A stretch of DNA of 47,400 nt from Solirubrobacterales bacterium 70-9. GTDB taxonomy: Bacteria > Pseudomonadota > Alphaproteobacteria > Acetobacterales > Acetobacteraceae. The notes beneath the pieces were generated by a model. It saw only the letters and a list, made by a program, of their open reading frames with translations, was not told the DNA's origin and ran no database searches. Positions 25,677 through 34,459 of the stretch are shown piece after piece. The stretch spans positions 1-47,400 of the forward strand of contig CAJCJG010000084.1 in NCBI GenBank assembly GCA_903970625.1, read 5' to 3'. A program made the translations under genes and the position numbers. Every line of letters begins with the position of its first letter. The stretch's first letter is position 1.

Positions 25677-26572
25677 CGACGCCGCAACCTCGGGTCGAGC
25701 GCGTCCCGCAGCCCGTCGCCGATGAAGTTGAAGCTCGCCACCGCCAGCGTGATGGCCAGCCCCGGAAACACCGCGAGCCACGGGTCGACCTGAAAGTCGC
25801 TTTGTGCATTGGTGAGCATGTTGCCCCAACTCGCCTGCGGCGGCTGGATGCCGTAGCCGAGGAAGCTGATGTAGCTTTCCAGCAGGATCGCGTTGGCGGT
25901 GTTCAGCGTCGCCGCGACCAGGATGGGCGCCAACGAGTTCGGCAGGATTTGCCGCAGCACGATGCGCCATGCCGGGGCGCCGGCCATCTCCGCCGCAGCG
26001 ATGAAATCCGCCTGTTTCAGCGTCAGGATTTGCGCATGCACGATGCGCGCGATTTCCATCCAGCAGGTCAGGCCGATCATCAGCGCCATGCTGGTAAGAC
26101 TGGGCGCCACGAAGGCCGCCACGAACAGCAGCAAAAACACGCTGGGAAAACACAGCATCACATCGGTCAGGCGCATCAATACGGTATCGACCCAACCGCC
26201 GAGATACGCGGCGAACGCGCCAATTGCAAAGCCCACAACGAGCGTGACCAGCATTGCGGCGACACCGACCGACAGCGAGATTCGGCCGGCATACATCAGC
26301 CGCGTCGTCACGTCCCGCCCCAAATCGTCCGATCCGAGCAGGTGGTTCTCGGCGAGCGGCGGTGCGTAGCGGGCACCGATGTCGATTTCGTCCGGGTCGT
26401 ACGGCGCGAGATAGGGTGCGGCGACCGACGCGATTCCCAGCAGTGCGATCAGCACCACGCCAAGAACCGCGAGACGGTGACGGACGAAGCGCCGCACGAC
26501 GCCCGGCCGGTAGGCCCTCGGCGGCGCCACGATGTCGGCGGCGATTTTGCCGGGCGCCACAGCGTCAGACAT
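25673..26572 (-). CDS. ABC transporter permease, DppC type
   Basis: This 299-residue inner-membrane permease has six predicted helices; the first is near residues 36-54 (VLGVVLIALLGIASVAAPYL). The DppC hallmark LLGSDDLGRDVTTRLMYAGR is followed by SLSVGVAAMLV. The EAA loop is AAAEMAGAPAWRIVLRQILP and the C-terminus has GYGIQPPQASWGNML. It overlaps the DppB-type gene by eight bases. Confidence 0.93.
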   Translation of the reverse strand: MSDAVAPGKIAADIVAPPRAYRPGVVRRFVRHRLAVLGVVLIALLGIASVAAPYLAPYDPDEIDIGARYAPPLAENHLLGSDDLGRDVTTRLMYAGRISLSVGVAAMLVTLVVGFAIGAFAAYLGGWVDTVLMRLTDVMLCFPSVFLLLFVAAFVAPSLTSMALMIGLTCWMEIARIVHAQILTLKQADFIAAAEMAGAPAWRIVLRQILPNSLAPILVAATLNTANAILLESYISFLGYGIQPPQASWGNMLTNAQSDFQVDPWLAVFPGLAITLAVASFNFIGDGLRDALDPRLRRR

Positions 26573-27521
26573 GACTCAGCCGGATACGGGGGTCGATCAG
26601 CGCCACGGCGATGTCGGCCGCCAGATTGCCGAGCACGACGAACAGCGCGCCCACCATCAGGATGGCCATCAGCACCGGGTAGTCGCGATTGTCGAGCGCG
26701 CTGATGAACAGCAATCCCATGCCCGGCCAACTGAACACCGTCTCGGTGACAAGCGCCCCACCAACCAGCAGCGGCAATTGCAGCCCGGCAAGGGTTACAA
26801 GGGGCACCAGCGCGGCCCGCAGCCCGTGACCCACCAGCACTCGCACCGGCCCCAGCCCTTTGGCGCGGGCGGTGCGTATGTAATCCTGCGTCAGGATGTC
26901 GATCATCGCCGACCGTGTATAGCGGCTCCACTGCGCGGTCAGCACCAGGGCCAGCACCAGCATCGGCAACAGCAGATGTGTCAGCCGGTCGATGAGGCTG
27001 CCATTTCCGGTGGTCTCGATCCCGCCGGCCGGCAACCAGCCCAACACCTGCGCGAAGACGTAGATCGCCAGCAGCCCGAACCAGAACGTGGGCAGCGATA
27101 ATGCCAGCATCGCCACCGTTGCAGTACCGTAATCCACCAGGGTGTTGCGACGTACCGCCGCCCATATGCCGATCGCCACACCCATAGCGAGCGCCAGCAG
27201 CAGCGATGAGCCCATCAGTTCCAGCGTCGCCGGGATACGTTCCAGTACGATTGGCGCGACCGACCGTCCGCCGAAGAAACTGTAGCCCCAGTGACCGGAC
27301 AGGAAGCCGTAAACCCATTTCACGTATTGCACATAGACCGGCTGGTCGAGGCCGAACAAATGTTTCACCCGCTCGATGTCCTGCGCCGTGACCGTCGGGT
27401 TCAGGGTGTACAACGCGAGCGGGCCGCCCGGCGCCAGATGCATCAGCGCGAAGCCAATGACCGAGACGCCGAGCAACAGCACCGCCGCTTGCCCCAATCG
27501 CGCGGCGACATAGCGGCGCAT
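26565..27521 (-). CDS. ABC transporter permease, DppB type
   Basis: This 318-residue permease begins MRRYVAARLGQAAVLLLGVS, the usual DppB N-terminal helix, with PGGPLALY shortly after. The EAA loop region is YIRTARAKGLGPVRVLVGHG and the C-terminus has RDYPVLMAILMVGALFVVLG and IDPRIRL. The start at 27521 lies 7 bp after the binding-protein stop. Confidence 0.93.
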   Translation of the reverse strand: MRRYVAARLGQAAVLLLGVSVIGFALMHLAPGGPLALYTLNPTVTAQDIERVKHLFGLDQPVYVQYVKWVYGFLSGHWGYSFFGGRSVAPIVLERIPATLELMGSSLLLALAMGVAIGIWAAVRRNTLVDYGTATVAMLALSLPTFWFGLLAIYVFAQVLGWLPAGGIETTGNGSLIDRLTHLLLPMLVLALVLTAQWSRYTRSAMIDILTQDYIRTARAKGLGPVRVLVGHGLRAALVPLVTLAGLQLPLLVGGALVTETVFSWPGMGLLFISALDNRDYPVLMAILMVGALFVVLGNLAADIAVALIDPRIRLSHV

Positions 27522-27528
27522 CCCCGGC

Positions 27529-29157
27529 CTAAGTCACCGACCAGTCCCCGGTGTTCCAGGAATTGGTGGAGGTGTAGGGGTTCACTGTGTAGCCGCTCAC
27601 CCAGTCATGCGCCGCCATGATGGCCTGCCAGGAGAAAATCGGGGCGAACGGTACGTCTTCCAGCAGGATTTCCTGAATGCGGTCGTAAATCTTCTTGCGT
27701 TCTGCCTGATCCACCGCCGCGACCCCCTTGGCGCACAGGTCGTCGATCTCCGGGTTCTCGTACTGCACGTAATTGGATCCGCTGCCGCCCTTGGCGGGGA
27801 TGAGCTTGCTGTGAATGCGGTCGGTGTAGTCGGGGTCCGGATACAGCAGCGGGTCCCAGGCCACCATCAGCGTGTCGTATTCGCCCTTGATGGTGTAGTC
27901 GCCCCAGACCACCGAACCGGGCATGTTCTTGATGGTCATCTCGATGTTTATCTTCTTCAGGTTCTGCTGCACCAACTGCTGCGCCTGCTCTCGCGGCTTG
28001 TTGCCGGCCGTGGTGGACATGGTGAAGGCGAGCCGCACGCCATTCTTGGCGCGAACGCCGTCCGCACCGACGGTCCAGCCGGCCGCGTCCAGCATCGCGG
28101 CGGCCTGCTTCGGATCGTAGCCCGGATCCTCCAGATTCTTGTTGTAAGCCCAATGGTTGGGCGGCAGGTAGCTCAATGTCGGCACCGGAACGCCGTACCA
28201 CACCGCGTCGATCCAGCCCTTCTTGTCGACCGCTTTGTAGATCGCCTGCCGCACCACCTTTTCCTGGAACTGCGGTTTGGCGCAGTTGAAATAGATGAAC
28301 TCCACGAACGGCGACGGGCTCAGCAGCGTCTTCGACTGCGGAATCTGCTTCGCCTTGGCGAAGAGCACCGGGGGGATGCCGTTGATGTCGTAGATGTCGA
28401 TCTCGCCGGTCTGGTACTGCGCGTACATCGTCTGCTGGTCGGCGATGTATTTCTGCACCAGCAGGTTCAGTTTCGGCTTGCCGCCATGATATTTCTCGTT
28501 TGGCGTGAAGCTGATGTAGCTGCCGGCCACGCGTTCCTTGAAGCGGAACGGGCCGGTGCCGATCGGGTTGGTGTTGAAGTCCGCCGTGTTGATGTCCGGC
28601 ACCGACGCCAGCACATGCTTCGGAATCACGCTGGTTTTCTGCCAGGAGACGAGATAGGGCGCGAAATTGTCCTTCAGCTTGATGAGGACCGTGTAGTCGT
28701 CAACCGCCTTGTAGGTTTCGACGTGTTCGTGCCCGTTGCGGCTGCGCACCACGACTTTCGGGTTCAACAGGGTGTCGAGCGTGAAGATCATGTCGGCGGC
28801 GGTGAATGGCGTGCCGTCGTGCCACAGCACGTCCTTGCGCAACTTGATGGTCCAGGTCTTGCCATCGGCGCTGATGCCGCCGTTGGCCTGCGTGGGGATT
28901 TCGGTCGCGAGATTCGGGACGAACGAGCCGGTGGGGTCGAGCTTCCAGGGCGCGTCGAAGACGATGAATTCCACCGAGGTTTCGACGCCGGTGTTGACGT
29001 AGAGCAGCGGGTTGAAGTTCACCGCCTCCTCGTTCATGCCGATGATGAGCTGACCTGGCGTGCGTGCGCCGGCGGCGCGCAGATGGCCGAGGACCGTGGC
29101 CGCTGCCGTTCCGGCCAGCAACGCTCGCCGACCGATGGTGAGGCGCTCTCGCAGCAT
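27529..29157 (-). CDS. Family-5 periplasmic substrate-binding protein (peptide/opine type)
   Basis: This is a 542-residue solute-binding protein. The N-terminus has twin arginines, LTIGRRALLAGTAAATVLG, ending LRAAGARTP, compatible with a Tat or Sec export signal. The mature protein shows SBP_bac_5 features: SADGKTWTIKLRKDVLWHDG, PFTAADMIFTLDTLL, TNPIGTGPFRFKE and VRQAIYKAVDKKGW. It is the first gene of the importer/oxidase operon and sets the substrate range. The nearest families bind dipeptides, opines or nickel; the downstream amino-acid-type oxidase favours an opine-like or N-substituted amino acid. Confidence 0.92.
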   Translation of the reverse strand: MLRERLTIGRRALLAGTAAATVLGHLRAAGARTPGQLIIGMNEEAVNFNPLLYVNTGVETSVEFIVFDAPWKLDPTGSFVPNLATEIPTQANGGISADGKTWTIKLRKDVLWHDGTPFTAADMIFTLDTLLNPKVVVRSRNGHEHVETYKAVDDYTVLIKLKDNFAPYLVSWQKTSVIPKHVLASVPDINTADFNTNPIGTGPFRFKERVAGSYISFTPNEKYHGGKPKLNLLVQKYIADQQTMYAQYQTGEIDIYDINGIPPVLFAKAKQIPQSKTLLSPSPFVEFIYFNCAKPQFQEKVVRQAIYKAVDKKGWIDAVWYGVPVPTLSYLPPNHWAYNKNLEDPGYDPKQAAAMLDAAGWTVGADGVRAKNGVRLAFTMSTTAGNKPREQAQQLVQQNLKKINIEMTIKNMPGSVVWGDYTIKGEYDTLMVAWDPLLYPDPDYTDRIHSKLIPAKGGSGSNYVQYENPEIDDLCAKGVAAVDQAERKKIYDRIQEILLEDVPFAPIFSWQAIMAAHDWVSGYTVNPYTSTNSWNTGDWSVT

Positions 29158-29222
29158 CGTTGCTATTCTCCATAGTTTTCGCCACGCGAGAGTACATCAC
29201 ACCTTCCGACGGGGTTGAAAGA

Positions 29223-29248
29223 GCGAACCAGGAGAAATCTTCGTTCGC
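29223..29248. promoter_or_regulatory. Inverted repeat upstream of the importer/oxidase operon
   Basis: GCGAAC (29223-29228) and GTTCGC (29243-29248) are perfect 6-bp arms separated by 14 bp. They lie 66-91 bp upstream of the binding-protein start in an otherwise gene-free region. This could be an operator. No dedicated regulator gene is seen in the operon, so control would come from elsewhere. I see no clear -35/-10 pair. Confidence 0.3.
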
Positions 29249-29490
29249 CAAAAGATAATTCACGGTTTTGGCGTGGCAGCACGCACGTGGCTTAATTGCG
29301 CTGATGCGGCAATGTCCGGCCGCATGGCGACCCCACATGCGCCCGTCAGTTCCAACGCTCGCCACAAGCTGCCCGCGTATCTGCGCTGGCAGGACAGCTC
29401 ATGGGTGGGCACGTCGTCGACCTGCCGCGCCTGCACGGTCATATGTGCGGCCACCGACGGCGCTGTCTATCCCGCCAAGAAGGCGCGGGC

Positions 29491-29760
29491 ATGGAGGAGC
29501 ATTTCGACCTGATCGTCGGGAATGCGCCACGCATCCGCAACGTGCCCGGTCGCAAGACCGACGTGAAGGATGCCGGGTGGGTCGCCGATCTGGTCCGTCA
29601 CGGCCTCGTCGCCAAGACCTTCGTGCCGCCGGAGCCGCAGCGCGACCTGCGCGAGTTGCTGCGCTACCGCCGCAAGCTGATGGAGAGCCGGGCGGCCGGG
29701 CGAACCCGGCTGCTCAACCTGCTGAAGACTGCCAACACGCGCGCGATCCGTCTCGCCGCG
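29491..29760 (+). pseudogene. IS110-family transposase fragment
   Basis: The plus strand encodes EEHFDLIVGNAPRIRNVPGR, then KTDVKDAGWVADLVRHGLVA, then a PQRDLRELLRYRRKLMESRA stretch ending near LLNLLKTANTRAIRL. This is the middle of the N-terminal DEDD domain of IS110-type transposases. The N-terminal catalytic part, the C-terminal domain and any element ends are missing. About 220 bp before it (29270-29490) hold no recognisable gene and may be IS debris. Confidence 0.75.
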
Positions 29761-29798
29761 TTCGCGCGAGCCCGCCATGCGTTGGTCAAGCCAGCCAT

Positions 29799-30920
29799 TC
29801 ACAGCTTGGACCAGACGGTGCGGTTCACGTAATCGATGTAGGACAGCACGATGCGTACGACCTTGGCTGAAACCGCGCCCGCCTCGTAATCCGGGACCCG
29901 GCCGGCCCGCCGGGCTCCCAAACCGTCTCGCACGCATCGAATCGCGTCCAGCACCCGGTCGGGCTGGAGCGAAGCCATCACCAGGATGCCGGCGTCCATC
30001 CCCTCCGGCCGCTCGTGCGCATCGCGCAGCGTCACCGCGGGCAGATCGAGCAGCGCCGCCTCCTCCGTGAGCGTCCCGCTGTCCGACAGCACGCACCACG
30101 CATGCAACTGCAAGTGAATGTAGTCGTGGAAGCCGAATGGCGGCAGGAAACGAATGAGTGGCGACAACCCGGCGACGACCTCCTCGTCCAACTGTTTGCG
30201 GGTGCGCGGATGGGTCGAGACGATGACCGGCCAGCCATACTCCGCCGCCAGACTTTGGAGGCAGGCGAGCAGGGCCACCAGCCGCGTCTTGCTGTCCACG
30301 TTCTCCTCGCGATGCGCGCTGACCAGGAAGTAGCGTTGGCGTACGAGGCCGAGCCGGGCGAGTACATCGGACGCCTCGATCCGGTCGCGGAAGCGGTCGA
30401 GCACCTCCGCCATGTGCGATCCCACCTTGAACACCAGCTCCGGCGGGAGCCCCTCCGCAAGCAGGTAGCGGCGGGCATGCTCGGTCAACGTCATGTTGAC
30501 GTCGCTGAGGTGGTCGATGACCTTCCGGTTCAGCTCTTCCGGGACGCGCTGGTCGAAGCAGCGGTTGCCCGCCTCCATATGAAACACCGGGATTTTGCGC
30601 CGCTTGGCCGCGATCACCGCAAGCCCCGAGTTGGTGTCGCCATAGATCAGTACCGCATCCGGGCATTCCTGCTCGATCACCGCATCCACCGTGGTCAGCA
30701 CCCGGGCGATGGTCGCGATCGCGGACCCGCCGGCCGCCGCCAGGAAGTGATCGGGCCGGCGGATGCCGAGGTCGGCGAAGAACACCTGGTTCAGTTCGTA
30801 GTCGTGGTTCTGGCCGGTATGCACGAGCACATGCCGCGTTAGCCGGTCCAGCCGTTCGATCACGAGGCTCATCTTCACGAGTTCGGGCCGGGTGCCGACC
30901 ACGGTCATGATTTTGCGCAT
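29799..30920 (-). CDS. UDP-N-acetylglucosamine 2-epimerase family protein (WecB/FnlC/WbvD-like)
   Basis: This 373-residue cytoplasmic epimerase has the family motifs TVVGTRPELVKM at the N-terminus, VLVHTGQNHDYELNQVFF, YGDTNSGL, FHMEAGNRCFDQRVPEELNR, VSAHREENVD and LSDSGTLTEEAALLDLPAV. As the third gene after a CapE/FnlA-type dehydratase and an RmlD-like reductase, it most likely catalyses the final C2 epimerisation to UDP-L-QuiNAc or UDP-L-FucNAc rather than making UDP-ManNAc. Its gene starts 3 bp after the dehydratase stop. Its 3' end borders the IS110 remnant but is complete. Confidence 0.88.
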   Translation of the reverse strand: MRKIMTVVGTRPELVKMSLVIERLDRLTRHVLVHTGQNHDYELNQVFFADLGIRRPDHFLAAAGGSAIATIARVLTTVDAVIEQECPDAVLIYGDTNSGLAVIAAKRRKIPVFHMEAGNRCFDQRVPEELNRKVIDHLSDVNMTLTEHARRYLLAEGLPPELVFKVGSHMAEVLDRFRDRIEASDVLARLGLVRQRYFLVSAHREENVDSKTRLVALLACLQSLAAEYGWPVIVSTHPRTRKQLDEEVVAGLSPLIRFLPPFGFHDYIHLQLHAWCVLSDSGTLTEEAALLDLPAVTLRDAHERPEGMDAGILVMASLQPDRVLDAIRCVRDGLGARRAGRVPDYEAGAVSAKVVRIVLSYIDYVNRTVWSKL

Positions 30921-30923
30921 GGA

Positions 30924-31967
30924 TCAGCCCGCGTAGAGGGGCGCCTTGCCCTTCACTTCACGGCGGATGAAGTCCAGGCCGCTCAGCAACTCGACAACTT
31001 CATTCACGTCGAGACGTCTGGTGTTGTGGCTGGTATAGTCCTCCGCCTGGGAGATGCGCTTCTCGCCGGCGGTGAAGAACTGGTCGTAGTTAAGGTCTCG
31101 CCCATCTGCGGGGATGCGATAGAACTTGCCCAAATCCTCCGCGCGCACCATCTCCTCGCGCGAAATGAGGCTCTCGTAGAGCTTCTCGCCGTGTCGCGTG
31201 CCGATAGTGCGGATCGTGGCGTCGCTCTCGAAGATCTGGCGGATCGCCTCGGCCAGTACGCCCATCGTGCAGGCCGGCGCCTTCTGCACGAAGATGTCGC
31301 CCGGATTGGCGTGGCGGTAGGCGAACAGGACGAGGTCCACCGAGTCGTCGAGCGAGATTAGGAAACGGGTCATGTTCGGGTCGGTGACGGTCAGGTCGCG
31401 CCCAGCCCGGATCTGGTTGACAAAGAGCGGAATGACGGAGCCGCGGGACGCCATGACGTTGCCGTAGCGCGTGGCACAGAAAACGCTGGTCGTGTTGGCG
31501 TTGCGGCTCTTGGCGATGGTCAGCTTCTCCATCAGCGCCTTGGACAGGCCCATGGCGTTGATCGGGTAAACCGCCTTGTCCGTGCTGAGTGCGACGACCC
31601 GGCCAACACCGCACGCCAGCGCAGCCTCCAGGACGTTCGCGGTGCCCAGCACGTTCGTGCGCACCGCCTCCATCGGGTAGAACTCGCAGGACGGCACCTG
31701 CTTCAGTGCTGCGGCGTGGAAGACGTAGTCCACGCCCCGCATGGCATCCTGTATGCTCGAATAGTTGCGCACGTCGCCGAGAAAAAACTTCACCCGGCGG
31801 TCCCCGAGTTCGATGCGCATATCGTCCTGCTTCTTCTCGTCGCGCGAGAAGATGCGGATCTCGCCGATACTACCCTTCAAGAACCGGCGAAGCACCGCGT
31901 GCCCGAACGAGCCGGTTCCGCCGGTGATCAGGACCACCTTGTCTTCGAAGATATCCCCGGTCGTCAT
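30924..31967 (-). CDS. Inverting UDP-GlcNAc 4,6-dehydratase (CapE/FnlA/WbjB-like)
   Basis: This 347-residue extended SDR enzyme has the NAD(P) motif LITGGTGSFGHAVLRRFL at residues 12-29. In the active site the usual Tyr of YxxxK is Met (NAMGLSKALMEKL), as in CapE/FlaA1-type inverting dehydratases. STDKAVYPIN and RYGNVMASRGSVIPLF are also typical. It converts UDP-GlcNAc to the 4-keto-6-deoxy sugar and epimerises C5, starting UDP-L-FucNAc, -PneNAc or -QuiNAc synthesis. ATG at 31967 overlaps the reductase stop as ATGA. Confidence 0.9.
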   Translation of the reverse strand: MTTGDIFEDKVVLITGGTGSFGHAVLRRFLKGSIGEIRIFSRDEKKQDDMRIELGDRRVKFFLGDVRNYSSIQDAMRGVDYVFHAAALKQVPSCEFYPMEAVRTNVLGTANVLEAALACGVGRVVALSTDKAVYPINAMGLSKALMEKLTIAKSRNANTTSVFCATRYGNVMASRGSVIPLFVNQIRAGRDLTVTDPNMTRFLISLDDSVDLVLFAYRHANPGDIFVQKAPACTMGVLAEAIRQIFESDATIRTIGTRHGEKLYESLISREEMVRAEDLGKFYRIPADGRDLNYDQFFTAGEKRISQAEDYTSHNTRRLDVNEVVELLSGLDFIRREVKGKAPLYAG

Positions 31968-32827
31968 GCCGACTCGTCTCGCTGGCGCATGGTGGCAACC
32001 ATCGTGGGCCAGTCCGGCGGAACGTAGCCGGTTGCGTTACGGAAGCGGGTGCTGTCCAGGGAACGGTCGATCACGACGGAGGGGTCGGGGTCGATGCGGG
32101 TATCCAGCCCATACACGCCCCTGATCAGGTGCAGCAGGTCGTTCTTGGTGATCGGCGCTGCCGAAACGTGCCATACGCCGCGCAGTGCCGCGTCGGGCAA
32201 CACGTGCCGGACGATGATCCGGGCAAGCTCGTACGTGGTCACGCCACTGAATACGGCCCGCGTGAAGCCGCGAACCGCGCCCGTCTGTCCGAGGAACCAT
32301 GCGAGCAGCCCGTGCCGTGTACCAAGTTCGGGACCGATGATGCTGGTTCGCAGTGTGACCGCATTCGGCTCGTCCACTTCGCCCAGCAGCTTGGATCGTC
32401 CGTAGAGGTCAGCAGCATCGGGCGTATCGGCCTCCGTGTAGGCACCGCCGTCGCCGCGGAACACGCAGTCCGTGCCGACATGAATCAGCCGGGCGCCGAG
32501 CAACGCGCAGAGGCGTGCGAGGCGATGCGGCAACACGCTGTTCAGCGGCAGCGCGGCCAGCGGGTCGTTCGCGTGCGCGAGCTGCTTGACCAGCCCGACG
32601 CAGTTCACGACTGCCTCAGGCCGGACGCGCGCGAGCGTTGCGGTCAGGACATCGGTGTCGAGCACGTCTATGCCCTCGATGAGCCTGCCCCGTATCTCCT
32701 GCGGGAATTGCTCGCGCACGGCGCAGTTGCGCACCGTGCCGAACGCATCGACGCCGGGCGCGGCCGCGAACGCCCGTAGGGCTGTGTGGCCGAGCATGCC
32801 GCCCGCGCCGAGGACCAGTACTTTCAC
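31964..32827 (-). CDS. RmlD-like NAD(P)-dependent sugar-nucleotide reductase (QnlB/WbvR-like)
   Basis: This 287-residue SDR begins KVLVLGAGGMLGHTALRAF, the RmlD-type cofactor motif, and has LIHVGTDCVFRGDGGAYTE, an intact YGRSKLLGE catalytic YxxxK and FSGVTTYELARII. It lacks the C-terminal cupin domain of CapF/FnlB, which points to the L-QuiNAc route (WbvR/QnlB are RmlD-like) over L-FucNAc. The start is GTG at 32827. It is the first gene of the trio. Confidence 0.83.
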   Translation of the reverse strand: MKVLVLGAGGMLGHTALRAFAAAPGVDAFGTVRNCAVREQFPQEIRGRLIEGIDVLDTDVLTATLARVRPEAVVNCVGLVKQLAHANDPLAALPLNSVLPHRLARLCALLGARLIHVGTDCVFRGDGGAYTEADTPDAADLYGRSKLLGEVDEPNAVTLRTSIIGPELGTRHGLLAWFLGQTGAVRGFTRAVFSGVTTYELARIIVRHVLPDAALRGVWHVSAAPITKNDLLHLIRGVYGLDTRIDPDPSVVIDRSLDSTRFRNATGYVPPDWPTMVATMRQRDESA

Positions 32828-33334
32828 GGGGGGGCCGATGCCGGACGGAGGCCGGTGCGATCTCCCCGTCCCGGCTCGACCACATCCGGGTCGAACGGCG
32901 CGATCGACGCTTCAGCCAGCACTCAATTGCCCCCCGTCGGCACGCCCCAACGCGACTGCTATAGCATGTGTTCCGCAGGGCAAAAAGGGTTCTGGCCAAT
33001 ATCGGTACATATATCAGTCAATCCGCCCATGAATCGGGCGCGTTGATGGTCAAATGCGCGGTAATCCAGGCAGCGTGACCCACAGGGTCGGTCCTCGTAC
33101 CGGGACGCGAAAGGCTTACAAACTGTTGGTATTCGTCCAACCCAATGCTCTGCCGGCCATCCCGCTGCCCGCCGGCGAGGTGGCAATGACAGGCGACCTT
33201 CGGCGCCGCATGACCTTGGCGCTTCAAATTTTCACGATCACGCGGCCTTTGCAGGATGTCGAGCACCGGGGAAGGGCCGGCTGAGCCAAACGGCAGATAT
33301 CGGAGCGAATCTGCTCGAACCCCCGGGACAAAAG
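32828..33334. other. Gene-free region upstream of the amino-sugar trio
   Basis: About 500 bp without a supportable gene separate the FkbM gene from the RmlD-like gene. It includes an AT-rich pocket around 32995-33030; on the minus strand TTGACT is followed by TATATG-rich sequence, and GCTATAGC lies further downstream near 32960. A promoter for the three-gene set is likely here, but I cannot pick one unambiguous -35/-10 pair. Confidence 0.4.
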
Positions 33335-34459
33335 TCAGCCCAGGCCCCCTCCTCCGCCGCGAACCTGCGTGGCCTGGCCTGCCGGCGGTCGCCGGGTCGA
33401 CGGGATCCCGTACAGCACCGTCTCGCCATCGCTGATGGTGTGATTCTCCATGTAAAGCCGGTAGCTCATATCCAGGCTTCGAATGAAATCCGGTATTCTG
33501 AAGTAATCGTCGGCACGATGGTACAGCGATATCGCCAGCTTCGGCCGGAAGCGGCGGATCGCGCGTTCCGCCCCGCGCAGGATCGGCAGCTCATGCCCCT
33601 CCACGTCCATCTTGATGAAGTCGACCCGCTCGATCCGACCCTCCGCGAGCAGCGAATCGATGGTTCGCATCGGGACGGAATTCGCACGCGCGACGGAAAG
33701 GCCAGGGTCGATTTCGCTGTCCGAGACGGTGCCGGGCCGGTCGGTCTCGCCTAACGCCACCGGATGCACGACGATGTTCGTCAATCCAGGGTTCTGGCGG
33801 ATGTTGTGGTCAATCGCCGTCAGATGGGCGTGGACCATGTCGAATGCATGCACCCACCCGCCGGGACCAACCGCATGGGCAAACCCCAGGGCGGTGTCGC
33901 CGAAGCAGGCTCCGGCATCGACAACATGGTCGCCCGCCTCGGGGGCGATCACCGTCTGCTTCCGGCAGAAACGATACTGGCCCAGGATGAACGAAAAGAA
34001 GACGTTGGCCCGGAAGCAATCCACCCGAAGCGGCCGCTCGCCGAGCATGATCTCGAAGTGCGCCAAATTCGCCCCGCCGGGCAACCCGTTCAGAGGCGAC
34101 CGCGCGGCCGATAGCTCACCGCAGGCGCGTCTGGCCGCCCAGTAAGCAGGCGTGTTGGATGGCAGCCTGACGTGCTCGTAGCCAAGGATGCGGAACAGAA
34201 TGAGGTCCACGAACAGCGCGCGCGACTCCTCGTCGGCCAAACGTGCGTAGGTCACGAACAGTCGCTCGTGGTGCTCGAACAGGAAACGCAGGTAGGCGGC
34301 GCGCTTCGCGACACAGGCGGCGCCTCCCTCGGCGAAGCTATCGGCTGGGTACGCCGTATCGAAATTGTCCTGCACGCGAGTCTCGACGCGCTCGATCAGC
34401 AACGCCAGCACGACATCGAGGAACGCCTGCGGCGTCGCGAACGGGTCACTGCGCGGCAT
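33335..34459 (-). CDS. FkbM-family SAM-dependent methyltransferase
   Basis: This 374-residue protein has SAM motif I HVVDAGACFGDTALGFAHAV near residue 185 and the FkbM hallmark VDFIKMDVEGHELPILRGAE near residue 290, followed by PKLAISLYHRADDYFRIPDF. FkbM enzymes O-methylate sugars and other metabolites; the setting implies methylation of a glycan residue. I start at ATG 34459 (MPRSDPFATPQAF), which overlaps the upstream glycosyltransferase by 14 bp; longer in-frame starts lie inside that gene. The C-terminal glycine-rich tail is unremarkable. Confidence 0.85.
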   Translation of the reverse strand: MPRSDPFATPQAFLDVVLALLIERVETRVQDNFDTAYPADSFAEGGAACVAKRAAYLRFLFEHHERLFVTYARLADEESRALFVDLILFRILGYEHVRLPSNTPAYWAARRACGELSAARSPLNGLPGGANLAHFEIMLGERPLRVDCFRANVFFSFILGQYRFCRKQTVIAPEAGDHVVDAGACFGDTALGFAHAVGPGGWVHAFDMVHAHLTAIDHNIRQNPGLTNIVVHPVALGETDRPGTVSDSEIDPGLSVARANSVPMRTIDSLLAEGRIERVDFIKMDVEGHELPILRGAERAIRRFRPKLAISLYHRADDYFRIPDFIRSLDMSYRLYMENHTISDGETVLYGIPSTRRPPAGQATQVRGGGGGLG

